Shown one piece after another: positions 1-11,832 of a stretch of DNA of 64,000 nt (the stretch's first letter is position 1; each line of letters starts with the position of its first letter). Where the stretch lies: the NCBI GenBank assembly GCA_023375785.1, contig SZWC01000095.1, positions 1 to 64,000 on the forward strand, in the 5' to 3' direction. The notes beneath the pieces are model-generated. The model made no database searches and was not told the origin of the DNA. It saw nothing but the letters and a program-made list of their open reading frames with translations. A program made the translations under genes and the position numbers. This DNA comes from Penium margaritaceum. Taxonomy: Eukaryota > Streptophyta > Zygnematophyceae > Desmidiales > Peniaceae.

Positions 1-753
1 ACCTCCCACAAGCCCCTCTCCTCCAAAAGGAGGCGGGTACGGATCTTCCAAAACGTGAAGTTGGCGCGTCCCTCCAGCCTCTCCCAAGGCTGGGCTGCTG
101 TCACAACGCCAGCTGCTGCCATTTTGAACCTTGGTGATGCTCAGCGCTGCCCTTGGATGGCGGCGCTACCCTTGCTTCTGCTGCTGTTTCTGCCAGAAGT
201 CTGTCTGACTGAAAATGGACTGTAGATGCCAGCAGACTAGGAATTTTAAAAAACTGAGCCCACCACTGGAAAATTCAGCTCAAAACATTTCAGATCGACC
301 CATAAAACAGGGTCATCAATAGGGGATTTCAAAAGATATGCCCTCTTGAAAACAGGGTATGCTTCTGCTCCTACTCCAACTCAGGCCAGCCAGCTTGTAA
401 ACGGCGTTTCTCCCAAACGAATCGATGAAATGCAAATATTTTTGTTTCAATGGAAAGCGTAGGAAAAATGCTACAATTCGCATGTGCCACTTTTTAAATT
501 TGACAAAGAAACGAGAGAGTTATGGTCATCACAAGGCGACAGTCTTACTCATAGAGAAGAGTTAGCCCTGGCCGACCTCGTTTTGAGCATAACTCTCAAT
601 CCGACCGTTGGATCTTCATGATCTTCCGCTCGTTGAAAAGCTTGTCTTCTGAACTTGAAGATCCAGTGGTCGATCATCACATTTGATGAAGGTTTTCCCC
701 CAACCCGTCACTCTCAAAGTGACGGCCTGTGCTGGCTAAAAGTGGCAGAACTT

Positions 754-766
754 GGCTCTGATACCA
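754..766 (-). other. Primer-binding site for tRNA-iMet (Copia-A)
   Basis: On the minus strand this reads TGGTATCAGAGCC, two bases inside the 5' LTR. It is complementary to the 3' end of plant initiator tRNA-Met, the usual primer of plant Copia elements. It fixes the orientation of the element. Confidence 0.9.
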
Positions 767-768
767 AA

Positions 769-1515
769 TGTTGGAAATGGAGGAGAGAGGGAGCCTTGGA
801 GCAGCGAGCATGTGTGATTGGAAGGGCATCACTTGTGCTGAAGAATGGTTGTTCAATCACTCAAAATGATGGAGTACATATAGAGCTAGAGCTTGGGCAA
901 GTCAGCCCTCTCACAAGCCACACCACTTAGCCATGGAGGCTAAGGCTCACACACTAGAATCCATAATCTCACACAAGGGAGGAAATCAGCCTAGCAATCA
1001 GGCTGACCACTCACACACGACCTAGAGAGCTAGAGAATGCTCTCATGGCACACTCCTAGTGGTCACNGTGGTCACATAACCCACAAACCCATGGAGAATC
1101 GCCATGTGTCCATGGCTAGCACACAAGGATCTCACCTCACCTAAAAAGTAAGGAGAGGTACCTTTATCCTAGTCAGCACACTCTGACAAGGCAATCCTAA
1201 GACCAAGGACCTTTTTGGATATTTCTCCCATCAGTTCTTGACCCTGGACCTCTTGCCTTTTTCTTTTCTCAGGCTAAGGCATGGATCCATCACCCATGCC
1301 CACCCAGACATCGACGGTCCATGACCCCCGAAACTTCGAAAATTCATATCTCCCAATCCGACCGTTGGATCGGCCTCAAACTTGGACCGTAGACATTTTG
1401 CCACATGATCTTTCCAATGGTGAAGTCGGATTGGCGATCGGAGCAGGCATCTGGTACTTTCCTGGAACTTGCTCCTGTGGACCTGAAATTGAGCCGGATG
1501 GCTCCCTTTCCAACA
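769..1515 (-). repeat. Copia-A 5' LTR
   Basis: The LTR has TG...CA ends (TGTTGGAA at 769 and TTCCAACA at 1515 on the plus strand). It measures 747 bases as written. Nine of these come from an N at 1067 with an 8-base repeat on each side, leaving 738, the same as other full copies. A TATA-like CTATATGTAC lies on the element strand near 870-885. Confidence 0.9.
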
Positions 1516-3098
1516 TCCTCATGCTTTTTGAGGAGAATATTGGTGTTGAAAATGCAGGGTGGAGGAGGGATGGAGGCGTATTTGGACAGGGCAAAGGAGC
1601 TTGCAAAGCAGCTGGAAGCAGCCGGCAACCGTGTGGAAAACACGAGCTTTGTCCTCCTCTTACCGAGGGGACTCCCAACAGGCTATGACATGGTGCGAGA
1701 GACGTTGGAGTTCCAGCCAACACTCAACCTGGACTTCATTTGCACGCACCTGGTCTATGTAGAACTGTGTCGTAATGCAGCAAAGCGCAATTGCGGTAGT
1801 AGTAGTAGTGAAGTAACTTTCATGGCCATTGGATCACGCAACAAGCAGCAACAGTAGTCCGGGTAGTAGATATGCAAGAAGAAGGGCAAGTGCCACTATT
1901 GCAAGAAAGAGGGGTACTACAAGAAAGAGTGCTTCAAGTACAAGAGGGACCAGAAGGAGCAACAGTAGCAAAAGCAGCAATCTCTATAACAACACCAGTA
2001 GTCACGGCAACATCAGGAGCTGCAGCAGCAACAATAGAACCAGACAGGTGTGCGTCATTTTGACAACATGAACGTGGCAAAGGAGGTGCTATATCACCCC
2101 TTCGTGGCAAAGTCTGAAATGACGCAGAAGGAAAAGGCGGATTTGACGTGGTACGAGGACTCATGGTGTACCAAGAGTCTGATACACCACAAGGAGTGGT
2201 TTACGCAGCTACTCTCCATCCCCCCTGAGCGATTGCCTTGGGTGATGATCGAGTGGTTTATACTGAGGGGATTGGGATTGTGGAGATGTGGTTGGAGACC
2301 TTGCGTGGCATTGAAGTGGGAGTGTTCCATGGCGTGCTGTACGTACCTAATGTTGTGTTCAATCTTCTCTTAGTGTCCTCCCTCACTACCACAAGACTAC
2401 AAGTCGTCTTTGACGACGCCTATGGCTACATCTTTGACAAGGAATCAGGAGAGGAGTTGGCTAGGTCGGTGAAGGAAGACAACATGTACTGCTTGTTGGG
2501 GACGACCAAGATCCCGTGCGAGCTAAGTCTTGCAACAGTGGTGTAGGCCATAGATGGAAAAATCTGGCATGCGCGCTATGGCCATATCGGCATGCGCGCC
2601 TTGCAGCAACTTCAAACGAAGTAGATGGTGCGTGACTTGCCCACCATGTGTAACTTTGAATAGCAGTTATGCATCGGCTGTTTGGAGGGAAAGCAGCATC
2701 GCGAGGCATTCTCCGGAGCAAGGGAGCACGTGAAGGAGGAGCTAGAGCTCATCCACACAGACTTGTATGGCCAGATGCAGACCCAGAGCTTTGGAGGCTG
2801 TAAGTTTTTTATGACCTTCATTGGTGATTTCAGCCGTTACACTACTATGTACTTCCTTCCCTCCTAGGTTGAGTGCTTTGTCAGGTTTAAGGAGTTCAAG
2901 GCCATGGTGGAGAACCAGACAAGCAAGAAAATCAAGGCGCTGCGCAGTGACCGTGGTGGAGAGTACCTGAGCAAGGAGTTCCAAGACTACCTCGCAGCAG
3001 AAGGCATCAAGGCGTAGCACACCACGCCATACTCACCGCAGCAAAACTGCATAGCAGAACGTGCTAACTATACCATCGTTGAGTCGGCGCGCTCCATG
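1516..3098 (+). mobile_element. Copia-A fragment: gag, protease, start of integrase
   Basis: This plus-strand fossil covers the second half of gag (words such as EAYLDRAKELAKQLEAAGN), the CCHC knuckle near 1890-1930, a Gln-rich tail, the protease region near 2150 (WY.DS.CTKS), the gag-pre-integrase zinc region near 2560-2700 (IWHARYGHIGMRA then CIGCLEGKQHREAFSG) and the first part of the integrase core. The left edge is the LTR of the preceding minus-strand element. The right edge is a Copia-C LTR piece at 3099. No LTR of its own is visible. It is well decayed, with roughly ten or more breaks. Confidence 0.8.
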
Positions 3099-3598
3099 TG
3101 TCAACCTGCCTGAGGTGACGGTCTAGAAAACGAGTTTTGATACAATGGTTCCCGAAGACCGCTCTTGGTATTGCAACTAAGAGATGATATCACCCTCAGA
3201 ATCAAGGTTCCACACTGAGCAGTTCATAGGAAGCACTTCCTTGCACTGTGTCCTTAGCACCTGGTCACTTTCGGGCGAGGAGCGAACTCCTGTGGCTTAG
3301 ACCAACCAAGGCTTCTGTTTTCTTTGTGATAAAAGGAGTGACAAGAAGGTTCTAAGAGACATCTTAGAAAATTCCAAGGTCCTTCTTGGTGGCTGGTGCC
3401 ACTTGGCGGTCATAGGGAGCGCCATGTAGGCAGGGGGGCTGACGCAATCCAGATTGCCCCCAAATTGGCTCATCCAAGGAGCCACTATGCGCCTAGGCTA
3501 GAGGCTAGCTGTAGGACTATAAAAACCTGTCAGTTACCTATCATTGAGTACAGTTTTTACCTTTGAGACTCCTCATAGAGTTATTCAGGGAAGAAGCT
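3099..3598. repeat. Two Copia-C LTR pieces in opposite orientation
   Basis: Bases 3099-3314 match the start of the solo LTR at 29677-29895 in the same direction, so they are the U5 end of a minus-strand LTR. Bases 3315-3575 match the reverse complement of 29934-30165, so they are U3 of a plus-strand LTR, including a TATA-like CTATAAAAAC at 3517. The two pieces meet near 3314 in inverted order. This is a rearranged fossil, not a whole LTR. Confidence 0.7.
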
Positions 3599-4197
3599 AA
3601 ATGCAGTTCCAAGCGTTTGTCGCGATGGTAGATTGGCAGACAAGCAAGAAGGTCAAGGTACTGCGCACGGACAACGGTGGTAAGTACGAAGCGTGCAAAG
3701 GCTGGTTGAGCCAACACGGCATCAACCACCAGACCACGGCTTTGCACCCCCTAGAGGATTGGCCTTACCGAGCGGATGAACCAGACTATCCTCAGCATGA
3801 CACGAAACATGCTCTTCGACGCCAAACTCCCACCTCACTTTTGGACTAAAGCTACAAGAACAACTTGCTATCTTGTGAATCTCACTTCGGCAGCCGCACT
3901 TGAAGGCGTGGTAAGAAGCAGTAAGAGAAGTAGCTCAGGACGCCACAAGAGGCTTTATCAGGGAAGAAGCCAGATGCCTCATACTTGAGGGTCTTTGGCT
4001 GTACTCCCCCTACCTTGTGAAACTCGCTCTGGCAACCACGCATGGAAAGCGTGGTAAGAAGCAGCAAGAGAAGCACCTCAGGACGCCACAAGAGGCTTGG
4101 TCAGGGAAGAAGCCACATGCCTCATACTTGAGGGTCTTTGGCTGTACTGCTAAGGCAAAGGTCCAAGCAGGAGAAGGAAGTGGCAAGCTGGATGCAC
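3599..4197 (+). mobile_element. Copia-B/C-type integrase fragment with a local tandem repeat
   Basis: Translated pieces resemble the Copia-B integrase at 25330-25880: KVKVLRTDNGGKYE, then NQTILSMTRNMLFDAKLPPHFW, then KKPHASYLRVFGCTAKAKVQ. The order fits the middle and end of an integrase core. Between 3906 and about 4145 a segment is repeated in tandem with a 143-bp period, starting GCGTGGTAAGAAGC. The fragment lies between Copia-C LTR pieces and a truncated Copia-A LTR and is thoroughly decayed. Confidence 0.7.
3906..4145 (+). repeat. 143-bp tandem duplication inside an integrase fragment
   Basis: The first unit starts at 3906 and the second at 4049. The units share most bases, including the CTCAGGACGCCACAAGAGGC and CTTGAGGGTCTTTGGCTGTA stretches, but differ enough to be old. 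No N lies between them, so unlike the duplications elsewhere in the window it is probably genuine. Confidence 0.75.
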
Positions 4198-4700
4198 ATG
4201 CCTTAACCGGAGAAAAGAAAAAGGCAAGAGGTCCAAGGTCAAGACCTGATGGGAGAAAAATCCAAAAAGGTCCTAGATTCTTTTGTTGTCTTGTCAAAGT
4301 GTGCTGACTAGGAAAAAGGTACCTCTCCTTACTTTTTAGGTGAGGTGAGATCCTTGTATGCTAGCCATGGACACATGACGATTCTCCATGGGGTTGTGGG
4401 TTATGTAACCACTAGGAGTGTTCCATGAGAGCATTTTCTAGCTCTCTAGGTCGTGTGTGAGTGGTGAGCCTGATTGCTAGGCTAATTTCCTCCCCTGTGT
4501 GAGTTTATGGACTCTAGTGTGAGCCTTAGCTGCCATGGCTAAGTGGTGTGGCTTGTGAGAGGGCTCATTTGCCCAAACTCTGGCTCTATATGTACTCCAT
4601 CATTTTGAGTGATTCAATAACCATTCTTCAGCACACGTGATGACAATCCAGTCCCACATGCTCGCTGCTCCAAGGCTCCCTCTCTCCCCCAATTCCAACA
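4198..4700 (+). repeat. Copia-A 5' LTR, truncated
   Basis: Only the 3' two thirds of the usual 738-bp LTR is present, starting within the AGAAAAGAAAAAGGCAAGAG stretch and ending AATTCCAACA. The TATA-like CTCTATATGTACTCC lies near 4582. The primer site follows directly. Confidence 0.85.
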
Positions 4701-4702
4701 CT

Positions 4703-4715
4703 TGGTATCAGAGCC
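4703..4715 (+). other. Primer-binding site for tRNA-iMet (Copia-A)
   Basis: It reads TGGTATCAGAGCC, two bases after the 5' LTR, and is a perfect match to the expected complement of the initiator tRNA-Met 3' end. Confidence 0.9.
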
Positions 4716-7700
4716 ACGTTCTGCCACTTTCAGCCAGTACATGCCATCAATTTGAGAGTGGTGGGTTGGGGTGAAACCTTCACAAACTTTGAAGATCGAC
4801 AACAGGATCTTCAAGTTCAAGATACAAACTTTCGAACAAGCTCAAGATCGCGAAGATCCAACGGTCGAATTGAGAATTATGCTTAAAACGTGGTCGGCCA
4901 GGAATACACTCTTCTTTTTTAATAAGACTGTCGCCTTGTGATGACCATAACTCTCTTGTTTCTTTGTCAAATTTAGAAAGTAGCTCATACAAATTTTAGT
5001 ATTTTTCCTAAACTTTCCATTGGTGCAAAAATATTTGCATTCTATTTGTACGTTTGGTTGAAACACCATTTACAAAATGGCTGGTGTGAGCTGGAGTAGG
5101 AAATAAAACATACCCTGTTTTCAAGAGGGCATATCTTTCAAAATCCCTTGTTGATGACCCTGTTTTATGGGTCGATCTGAAATGTTTTGAGCTGAAGTTT
5201 CCAGTGGTGGGATCAGTTTTTCATAATTCCCAGTTTGCTGGCCTCTATCGTCCATTTTCTGTTAGACAGACTTCTAGCAGAAACACGGATAGCGCCACCA
5301 CTCAAGGGTAGCGCTCAGCATCACCAAGGCTAAAAATGGCAGCAGCAGGTGTGGTAACAGCAGCCCAGCCCTTGGAGAGGCTGGAAGGATGCGCCAACTT
5401 CACGTTTTGGAAGATCCGTACCCGCCTCCTTTTGGAAGAGAGGGGCTTGTGGTAGGTGGTGAGTGGCGACAAGCGCGTTCCGTCTCCACCTGCAAAAGGC
5501 ATCACCGCAGCAGTGGTGGTGGCGGGGAAGACACCGCAGAAAGGTGCAGCAGATGCAAGTTCATCTACAACTGTAGCGGCGGCATATGAGGAGTGGAAGT
5601 AGGACAGGCAGGCCTACAGGCTGCTTGTCAACAACATCTCCAACCCGCATCTTCAGTACGTGAGTGACAAGGCTATGGCAAAAGAGGGGTGGGACACGTT
5701 GTGCAAGAAGTATGAGAGCAAGGATCATGCATTCCTCATGCTTTTGGAAGAGAAGATGATTGCGTTCAAAATGCAGGATGGCGAAGGGATGGAGGCGTAC
5801 TTTGATAGGACAACCCTGTGGAAGACACGTGCTTTGTTCTCCTCTTGATGTGGGGACTCCCAACGAGCTATGACAGAGTGTGAGAGACATTGGAGTGTCT
5901 GCCGACTCTTGACTTGGACTTCATCTGCATGCACGTGGTGCAGGTAGAACTGTGTCGTAATGCCGCAAAGCGCAATAGCGGTAGCAGGAGCAGTGAAGCA
6001 GCTTTTTTGGCCATGGGCTCATGCAACCAACAGCAATAGCAGCCTGGGCAGCAAGGAGGTAAGAAGAGGGGAGAGTGCCACTATTGCCAGAAAGAAAGGC
6101 ACTACAAGAAAGAGTGCTTCAAGTTTAAGAGAGACCAGAAGAAGCAGCAACAGGAGCAGCAAAAGCAAGAATCTCCATAGAAACAGCAGCAGTAGTCACA
6201 GCAGCATCAGCAGCAGCAGCAGCAGCAACAGCAGATCTGACCGGCGTGTACCATTTTGGAAACATGAACGTCGCCAAGGAGGTGCGCGACTGCCTCTTCA
6301 TGGCAAAGTCTGACATGTCGCAGAAGGAGAAGGCAGATCTGGCGTGGTACAAGGATTCCGCGTGTACCAAGAGCCTAACGCACCACAAGGAGTGGTTTAT
6401 GCAACTGCTCTCCATTCCCGCCCATCTAATTGCTTTGGGTGATGATCGGGTGGTGTATGATGAGGGGACTAGGATTGTGGAGATGTGGTTGGAGATCCCA
6501 CGTGGCATTAAAGTGGGAGTGTTCCATGGCTTGCTGTATGTACCTGTTGCTGCATTCGACCTTCTCTCAGTGTCCTCTCTCACCAACACATGTTTGCGCG
6601 TCGTCTTTGACGACGACTATGGCTACATCCTCGACAAGAAAACCGGAGAGGAGTTGGCCAGGTTGGTAAAGGAAGGCGACATGAACCGCCTGCTGGGAGC
6701 GACCAAGATCCTGCGCAAGCAAAGTCTTGCAGTAGTGATGCACGCTACGGATGGCAAAATCTGGCATGCGCGCTACGTCCATATCGGCATGCGCGCCTTG
6801 GAGCAACTTCAAACGAAGCATATGGTACGTGACTTGCCCGCCATCTCTAACTTTATGTTGCAATTTTGCATCGGTTGTTTGGAGGGGAAGCAACATCGCG
6901 AGGCGTTCTCGAGAGCAGGAGAGCGCGCGAAGGAGGTGCTGGAGCTGGTCCACACAGACTTGTGTGGCCCGATGCACACCCAAAGCTTTGGAGGCTTTAG
7001 GTGTTTTCTCACCTTCATTGATGATTTCAGCTGTTATAGTGCTGTGTATCTCCTTTCCTCCAAGGACTAGTACTTTGACGGGTACAAGGAGTTTAAGACC
7101 ATGGTGGAGAACCAGACAAGCAAGAAAATCAAGGCGCTGCGCAGGGACCGCGATGGAGAGTACCTGAGTAAGGAGTTCCTGGAATACCTCGCAGCATCAG
7201 GTATCAAGGCGTAGCATACCGTGCCATACTCGCTACAGCAGAATACTATAACAGAACGCGCCAACCGCACCATCGTTGAGTCAGCACGGTCCATGATGCA
7301 TGCGGCTCGGCTGACCTACGACTTTTTGGCCGAGGCAATGAGCACTGTGGTGTACATCAAGAACCGTAGTCCAACAAAGGCCCTGGGTTAGATGACGCCG
7401 TACGAGGTGTGGTTCAGTAAGAAGCCGAACGCGGGTCATCTTTGCACGTTTGGTAGCTTGGCGCATATGTACACGCCAAAGGAGAAGCGGCAAAAGTGGG
7501 ACGCGAAGAGTGCGCGGATAGTGATGATTGGCTATGACGTTGCAAGTAAGGTGTATCGCCAGAAATGCCCGTACTCACCAGGCTTGTAGCGCACCTTGAG
7601 AGGGAGACAGGCCACGTCATTATCTCCAGAGATGTCGTCTTCAACGAGAGTAACGTCATTGGCACTAACATTGTCTGTGAAGAGGCAGCAGAAGCAGCAG

Positions 7701-9338
7701 CTGACAAAGCAGTGGGAGCAGATATCCTTCCTGACCCAGTCTACTCTCCCATGTCTGATGCAGCAGATACAGCAGCCTCATCGGCACAAGTAGAGGAAGA
7801 AGATGCACCAGCATCAGCAGGATCTGTTGTGCCAGCAGTACTACGACTTGGTGCTGGAGCTAACGCTCTAGCACCAAGTCGTAGGTACCCTCTCAAGGTG
7901 CGCTACAAGCCTGGTGAGTACAGGCATTTCTGGATGCTCCAGAAATGAGACCAGATGAACGTCGTAGTTGCAGCAGACTCTGATGAGCCGACGTCGTACA
8001 GGGAGGCCATGGCCACACCAGATACAGCCGATTGGGCACAAGTTGTACAGCAAGAGATACAGTCGTAGCTCGACAACAGTACGTGGGAGTTGACTGAGCG
8101 TCCACCTAGACGTAAGGTGATCAAATGCAAGTGGGTGCTCAAGAAGAAGCGGGGAGCAGATGGCAACCTGGAAAAGTACAAGGCGAGGCTGGTCAACAAG
8201 GGCTACTTGAAGTAGGAAGGCATCGACTACATAGAAACGTTTGCTCCTGATGCAAAGTTTGCCTTTTTGTGTACGCTCCTTGGCTATGTAGCAGTCGAGG
8301 ACTTTGAGGTCCACCACATGGACGTCAAGACGGCGTTCCTTAACGGTGACTTGGAGGAGGAGATTTACATGGAGCAGCCGTAGGGATTTGTCATGGATGG
8401 CGAGGAGCACCTGGTTCGCAAGCTGCAGAAGTAGCTATACGGCCTCAAGCAAGCGTCGCGTGCTTGGAACCAGAAGTTGGATGCGGCATTGCAGTGCATG
8501 GGGCTTGAGCGCAGTGAGTGTGACTACAACATCTATCGCTGGCAGCATGGTCATGAGGTCCTCATCATCATCGTCTATGTGGATGACATGGTCCTCCTTT
8601 CCAACACCATGTCTGCACTCCATGAGTCCAAGGAGGCCATGCAAGAGCGCTTCCAGATGTCTGATCTCGGGGAGGCATCATACTTCCTCGGAATCCAGAT
8701 CTCGCGTGACGGCAAATCACGCTCTCTCTCGCTGCATCAGACTTGCTACATCAAGGATGTCTTGCAGCGGTTCGGCATGGCACAAGCAAAACCCATCGGC
8801 ACACCGCTAGAGACGCGGTAGTACCTCATGAACTTCAATGGAGAAGCAAATGCAGATGAGAACAGAAGTACCAGAGCGCCGTTGGAAGCCTCATGTACCT
8901 GATGGTGGCAACCAAGCCGGACCTCGCACAGGCTGTTAGCGCTGTGCGCCAGCACATGGCCAATCCCGGACCTAAGAACCAGACGGCAGTGAAGCGGATT
9001 TTCCGCTACCTTGCTGGAATCATCAACATCGGGATCACCTCCAACGGCAACGACAACAACATCATCGGCTACACAGGCGCATATTGGGCTTCAAACCCTG
9101 AGGACTGCAAGTCCATCTGTGGACATGTCTTCCTCATGAATGGAAGGCCGTCAGGTGGTGCAGCAAGCGCCAGGTGGTCGTGGCCACCTGAAACACGGAA
9201 GCTGAGTACGTCTCTCTCAGCTTTGGAGCCAAGGAAGTAGTTTGGCTCAGTGTCTCATGGCAAAGATGAGTGGGAATGTTGCAGCTCTAGTTCCTGTGTA
9301 CGTCGACAACCAGAGCGCATTCCCACTTGCCAAGAAAC

Positions 9339-9346
9339 CTGAGCAC
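9339..9346 (+). repeat. hAT target-site duplication, left
   Basis: CTGAGCAC, the last eight bases of the Copia-A RNase H segment before the transposon. The partner at 19903-19910 is CTGAGGAA. Eight bases is the normal hAT target size; two differences suggest age. Confidence 0.75.
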
Positions 9347-9446
9347 CAGTGTTGACCTTGGCCCCATGAACCTCGGTACATCGAGGTCTACATCGATACA
9401 TCGATGTAGCTGTAACTGGCAACATCGATGTGGGTCTGGGGGGGGA
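9347..9446 (+). repeat. hAT left terminal and subterminal region
   Basis: The terminal repeat CAGTGTTGACCTTGG is followed by clustered ATCGAT and CATCGATG motifs (about 9385-9440). The right end near 19825-19860 carries matching motifs (ACATCGATG twice, CTCGAGGTACCGATG) in inverted order. In hAT elements subterminal motifs of this kind bind the transposase; that role is inferred here. Confidence 0.7.
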
Positions 9447-9843
9447 GGGGGGGAGAGGAGGGGGGGGGATCAGTGAGGTCCACTAATTTGTAATTGCAGA
9501 CTCGGATTTGCACTTGTTCAACATTCTATCATACACACTTCAAGGTGCACTATTTAAGGAGGGGGGGCAATGAGGCCCACTAATTTGCAATTCTAGATAC
9601 AGACTTACCATTGCTCACCTCCCTATCAAACACACTTCTAGGTGTACAGTATAAGGTACTGGAACTACTTATTGCCAGTCATGAATATTAACTTTGGTGT
9701 GTCATATATTTCACTCTTCACATGCAGTATCACACAGCGGTCAATAGAATGGAACTATGCTTCAGACATACACATTAAAGCATAAGAGACTGAATTGAAC
9801 AATCAAATGAAATTGGAAGCATGTCTCATGTCTGACAACATTT
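9447..9843. other. hAT 3' non-coding region with G-runs and a degenerate tandem repeat
   Basis: This stretch lies downstream of the transposase stop. It has two long G-runs (about 9437-9470 and 9560-9567). Two diverged units of roughly 100 bp (about 9465-9560 and 9560-9656) share CCACTAATTTG, CACACTTC and AGGTG words. No gene is seen. Confidence 0.6.
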
Positions 9844-10185
9844 CTACTTGCGTAGAGCACTTGTTGCTCTCCGTCTATCCAGCTTGCTTGCTGTAGTGGC
9901 TACTGCGGCAGTCCCTGTCGCACGCTTTGCTGCCCTGGCTACAGCCATGGCAACTAAGGCAGCCCTCTTATCCCTCTGCTTGGCACTACCAATCCGTGAT
10001 GCTGCTTTTGCTGCTCGATTGGATGATGGTGCTGATGTCCCTTGCTTTCCTACTCCCTTATCTCCCTGTCCACTCGGTACAGCTCCAGCTGCTCCTTCCC
10101 GACCTGCTTCTTCCCCACTGCCTACTCCTCCTTCCTCCCCACCTGCTCCATCTAGCTCAAATGCCCCTCTCTCCCCACATTCTGC

Positions 10186-10347
10186 CCCTTCTCCACCTGC
10201 TGTCCCTTCTCCACCTGCTGTCCCTTCTCCAGCTGCTGGCCCTTCTCCAGCTGCTGCCCCTTCTCCAACTGCTGCCCCTTCTCCACCTGTTGCCCCTTCT
10301 CCACCTGCTGCCCCTTCTCCACCTGCTGCCCCTTCACCACCCGCTCC
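10186..10347 (-). repeat. 18-bp tandem repeat encoding GEGAAG-like hexapeptides
   Basis: About eight clear 18-bp units (plus strand CCCTTCTCCACCTGCTGC and variants) plus a degenerate ninth lie within the tail of the hAT transposase. The period is a multiple of three, so unit gain or loss keeps the frame. On the opposite strand the same DNA reads as Pro-rich units, but I regard that as a shadow. Confidence 0.85.
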
Positions 10348-11832
10348 ACGAGCTGCAGCATTGCTGCTTGAGGCCTTCACTTGTGCACGAACACGTACTA
10401 GACGAGCGTGAGGCATTCCAGGTGTGCTGCTCATGACTCGAACAGACGCCATGACTTCAACCACATCATCATCTCCCAATGCCTCCTCTACCTCCTCCTC
10501 CTCGTCCTCCCCCTCATCATCACTCTCCATGTCATCCTCTCGCTCACTCAACACTCCCTCCTCCTCAACAACCTCCCCATCATCCTTGCTGGCCTCTGCG
10601 TCAGCTTCTGCTTCTGCTTCCGCGACTACAGTGATGTTGTTTGCTGCCTTGCGTCCATTCCGGCCGTAGTGCTTGCGTAGACAGACGTTGCACCGAACGA
10701 GGAGCTCGCGTGTCGACACCTTGAGCCGGTTCCTCCTGGCAGTGTGGATCAACTCGTGAGTGGAAAATACATGCTCACACTCATATGAAGAACATGGCTG
10801 CGACAGCAGCTTCAACGCCAGATCGCGAAGCACGGGCAGGTTGCACATGTAGTTGACATGCCACTCTGCAGCAGACATTGTGCCACATTGCACTTTTGCT
10901 ACTGCAGCAACAGCCTTGGCATTCCAGCGAGGTGTCGCCATGGGATCATGGACAACCATGATCTGAGCCAGCTAGAATGCAGCAATCTCCTTCATCATGG
11001 CGTCGTGTTTCTCTTCTGGAACCAGTGCCTCCATAACTGCCTGCCATGCTTGCAGGGTAGTGGCGTCACTGGACAGATCGTTTCCAAAGTGCTGAGGATG
11101 CAGACGCCGGGCAGCAGCATACAAAGGACAGCTCATATCCTTGGACTAGCGGTGGTCCAATCTGCCCAGAACATAGTTCACATGAGACTCTGCAACCTTC
11201 CGTCCCTTCTTGCCCTTCTTCTCAACCAGTGCTTTAACTTGCTCCGCACAATCCAACAAGCCCTCGTATATCTCACCAGCCCCCCCACCCGGGGAATCAA
11301 CCACACGCAGCACCCGCACCAAGGGCAGAAGCAAGTCCTTCAATTGACGGACCTGGAGCCAGAAGACCTTGTGTCGTATGATCCGTCTCACCTCCCTCTT
11401 CCGACTTCTGAAGTCGGCATCCCGCTGTGAACCAATCTGCTTCCATACTTCAAGCTGCACAAACTCCTCGAGTTCCTCCCGTAGCTCTAGCAACCGCTCC
11501 ACCATGTCAAACACAGATGTAAAGCGGGTGTCGCACCTGTTCTTGAGCACCTTGCCCCCTGTTTTGTCCATTAGCCATGTACGAGGCATTGCATTGTTCC
11601 TGAAGAAGGCAATGACTTTCTCACACCGTCCAATGATCCCTGCACCCCATGCAGTCTTCCCAACATCCTTCATGATCAGGTCAATGTTGTGTGCATAGCA
11701 ACCCTGGAAAAACAACTTCGGGTACTTCACCCGTAGCTGGTCGAATGCCTTCTTGTTCACTGAAGCATTGTCACATATCACAGAAACAACCTTGTCCTCA
11801 CCCACTGCTTTGATTGCTGCCTCTATCATGGA

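Larger units (their letters stand above)
1..1515 (-). mobile_element. Copia-A element, 5' part (runs off window edge)
   Basis: This is the 5' end of a minus-strand Ty1/copia element. Reading leftward it has a 5' LTR (769-1515), a primer-binding site, a leader of about 640 bp and the start of gag (first ATG at 122). The Gag start, with the words RLEGRANFTFWKIRTRLLLEERG, is shared with every other Copia-A copy here and is the N-terminus of the copia-type Gag domain. The rest lies outside the window. LTR and leader are very close to those of the youngest copy at 11838-17724, so this copy is probably also young. It abuts a plus-strand Copia-A gag fragment at 1516 and was probably inserted into it. 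The element is a fossil; too little is visible to count breaks. Confidence 0.85.
4198..9346 (+). mobile_element. Copia-A element, left part, interrupted by a hAT transposon
   Basis: This is a plus-strand Copia-A fossil. Parts in order are a truncated 5' LTR (4198-4700), primer site (4703-4715), leader to 5335, gag from ATG 5336 to about 6240 with knuckle CHYCQKKGHYKKEC near 6078-6120, protease near 6350, gag-pre-integrase near 6745-6900, integrase core about 6905-7400, reverse transcriptase about 8090-8760 ([21 protein letters not shown] and YVDDM), and RNase H until 9346. There the hAT transposon cuts in. The element resumes at 19903-20723 with the last part of RNase H, the polypurine tract and a 3' LTR. 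It is old, with more than ten breaks. Confidence 0.9.

Noticed and set aside
655-930. A small open frame ending SLVLKNGCSITQNDGVHIELELGQVSPLTSHTT that recurs many times (also near 11814, 16642, 48741, 55748, 61759)
   Set aside because: It is antisense to the Copia-A LTR and recurs only because the LTR does. It has no recognisable domain.
9848-10411. A 187-codon proline-rich frame on the plus strand
   Set aside because: It lies exactly antisense to the GEGAAG repeats and acidic tail of the hAT transposase and owes its openness to the repeat period and base composition.
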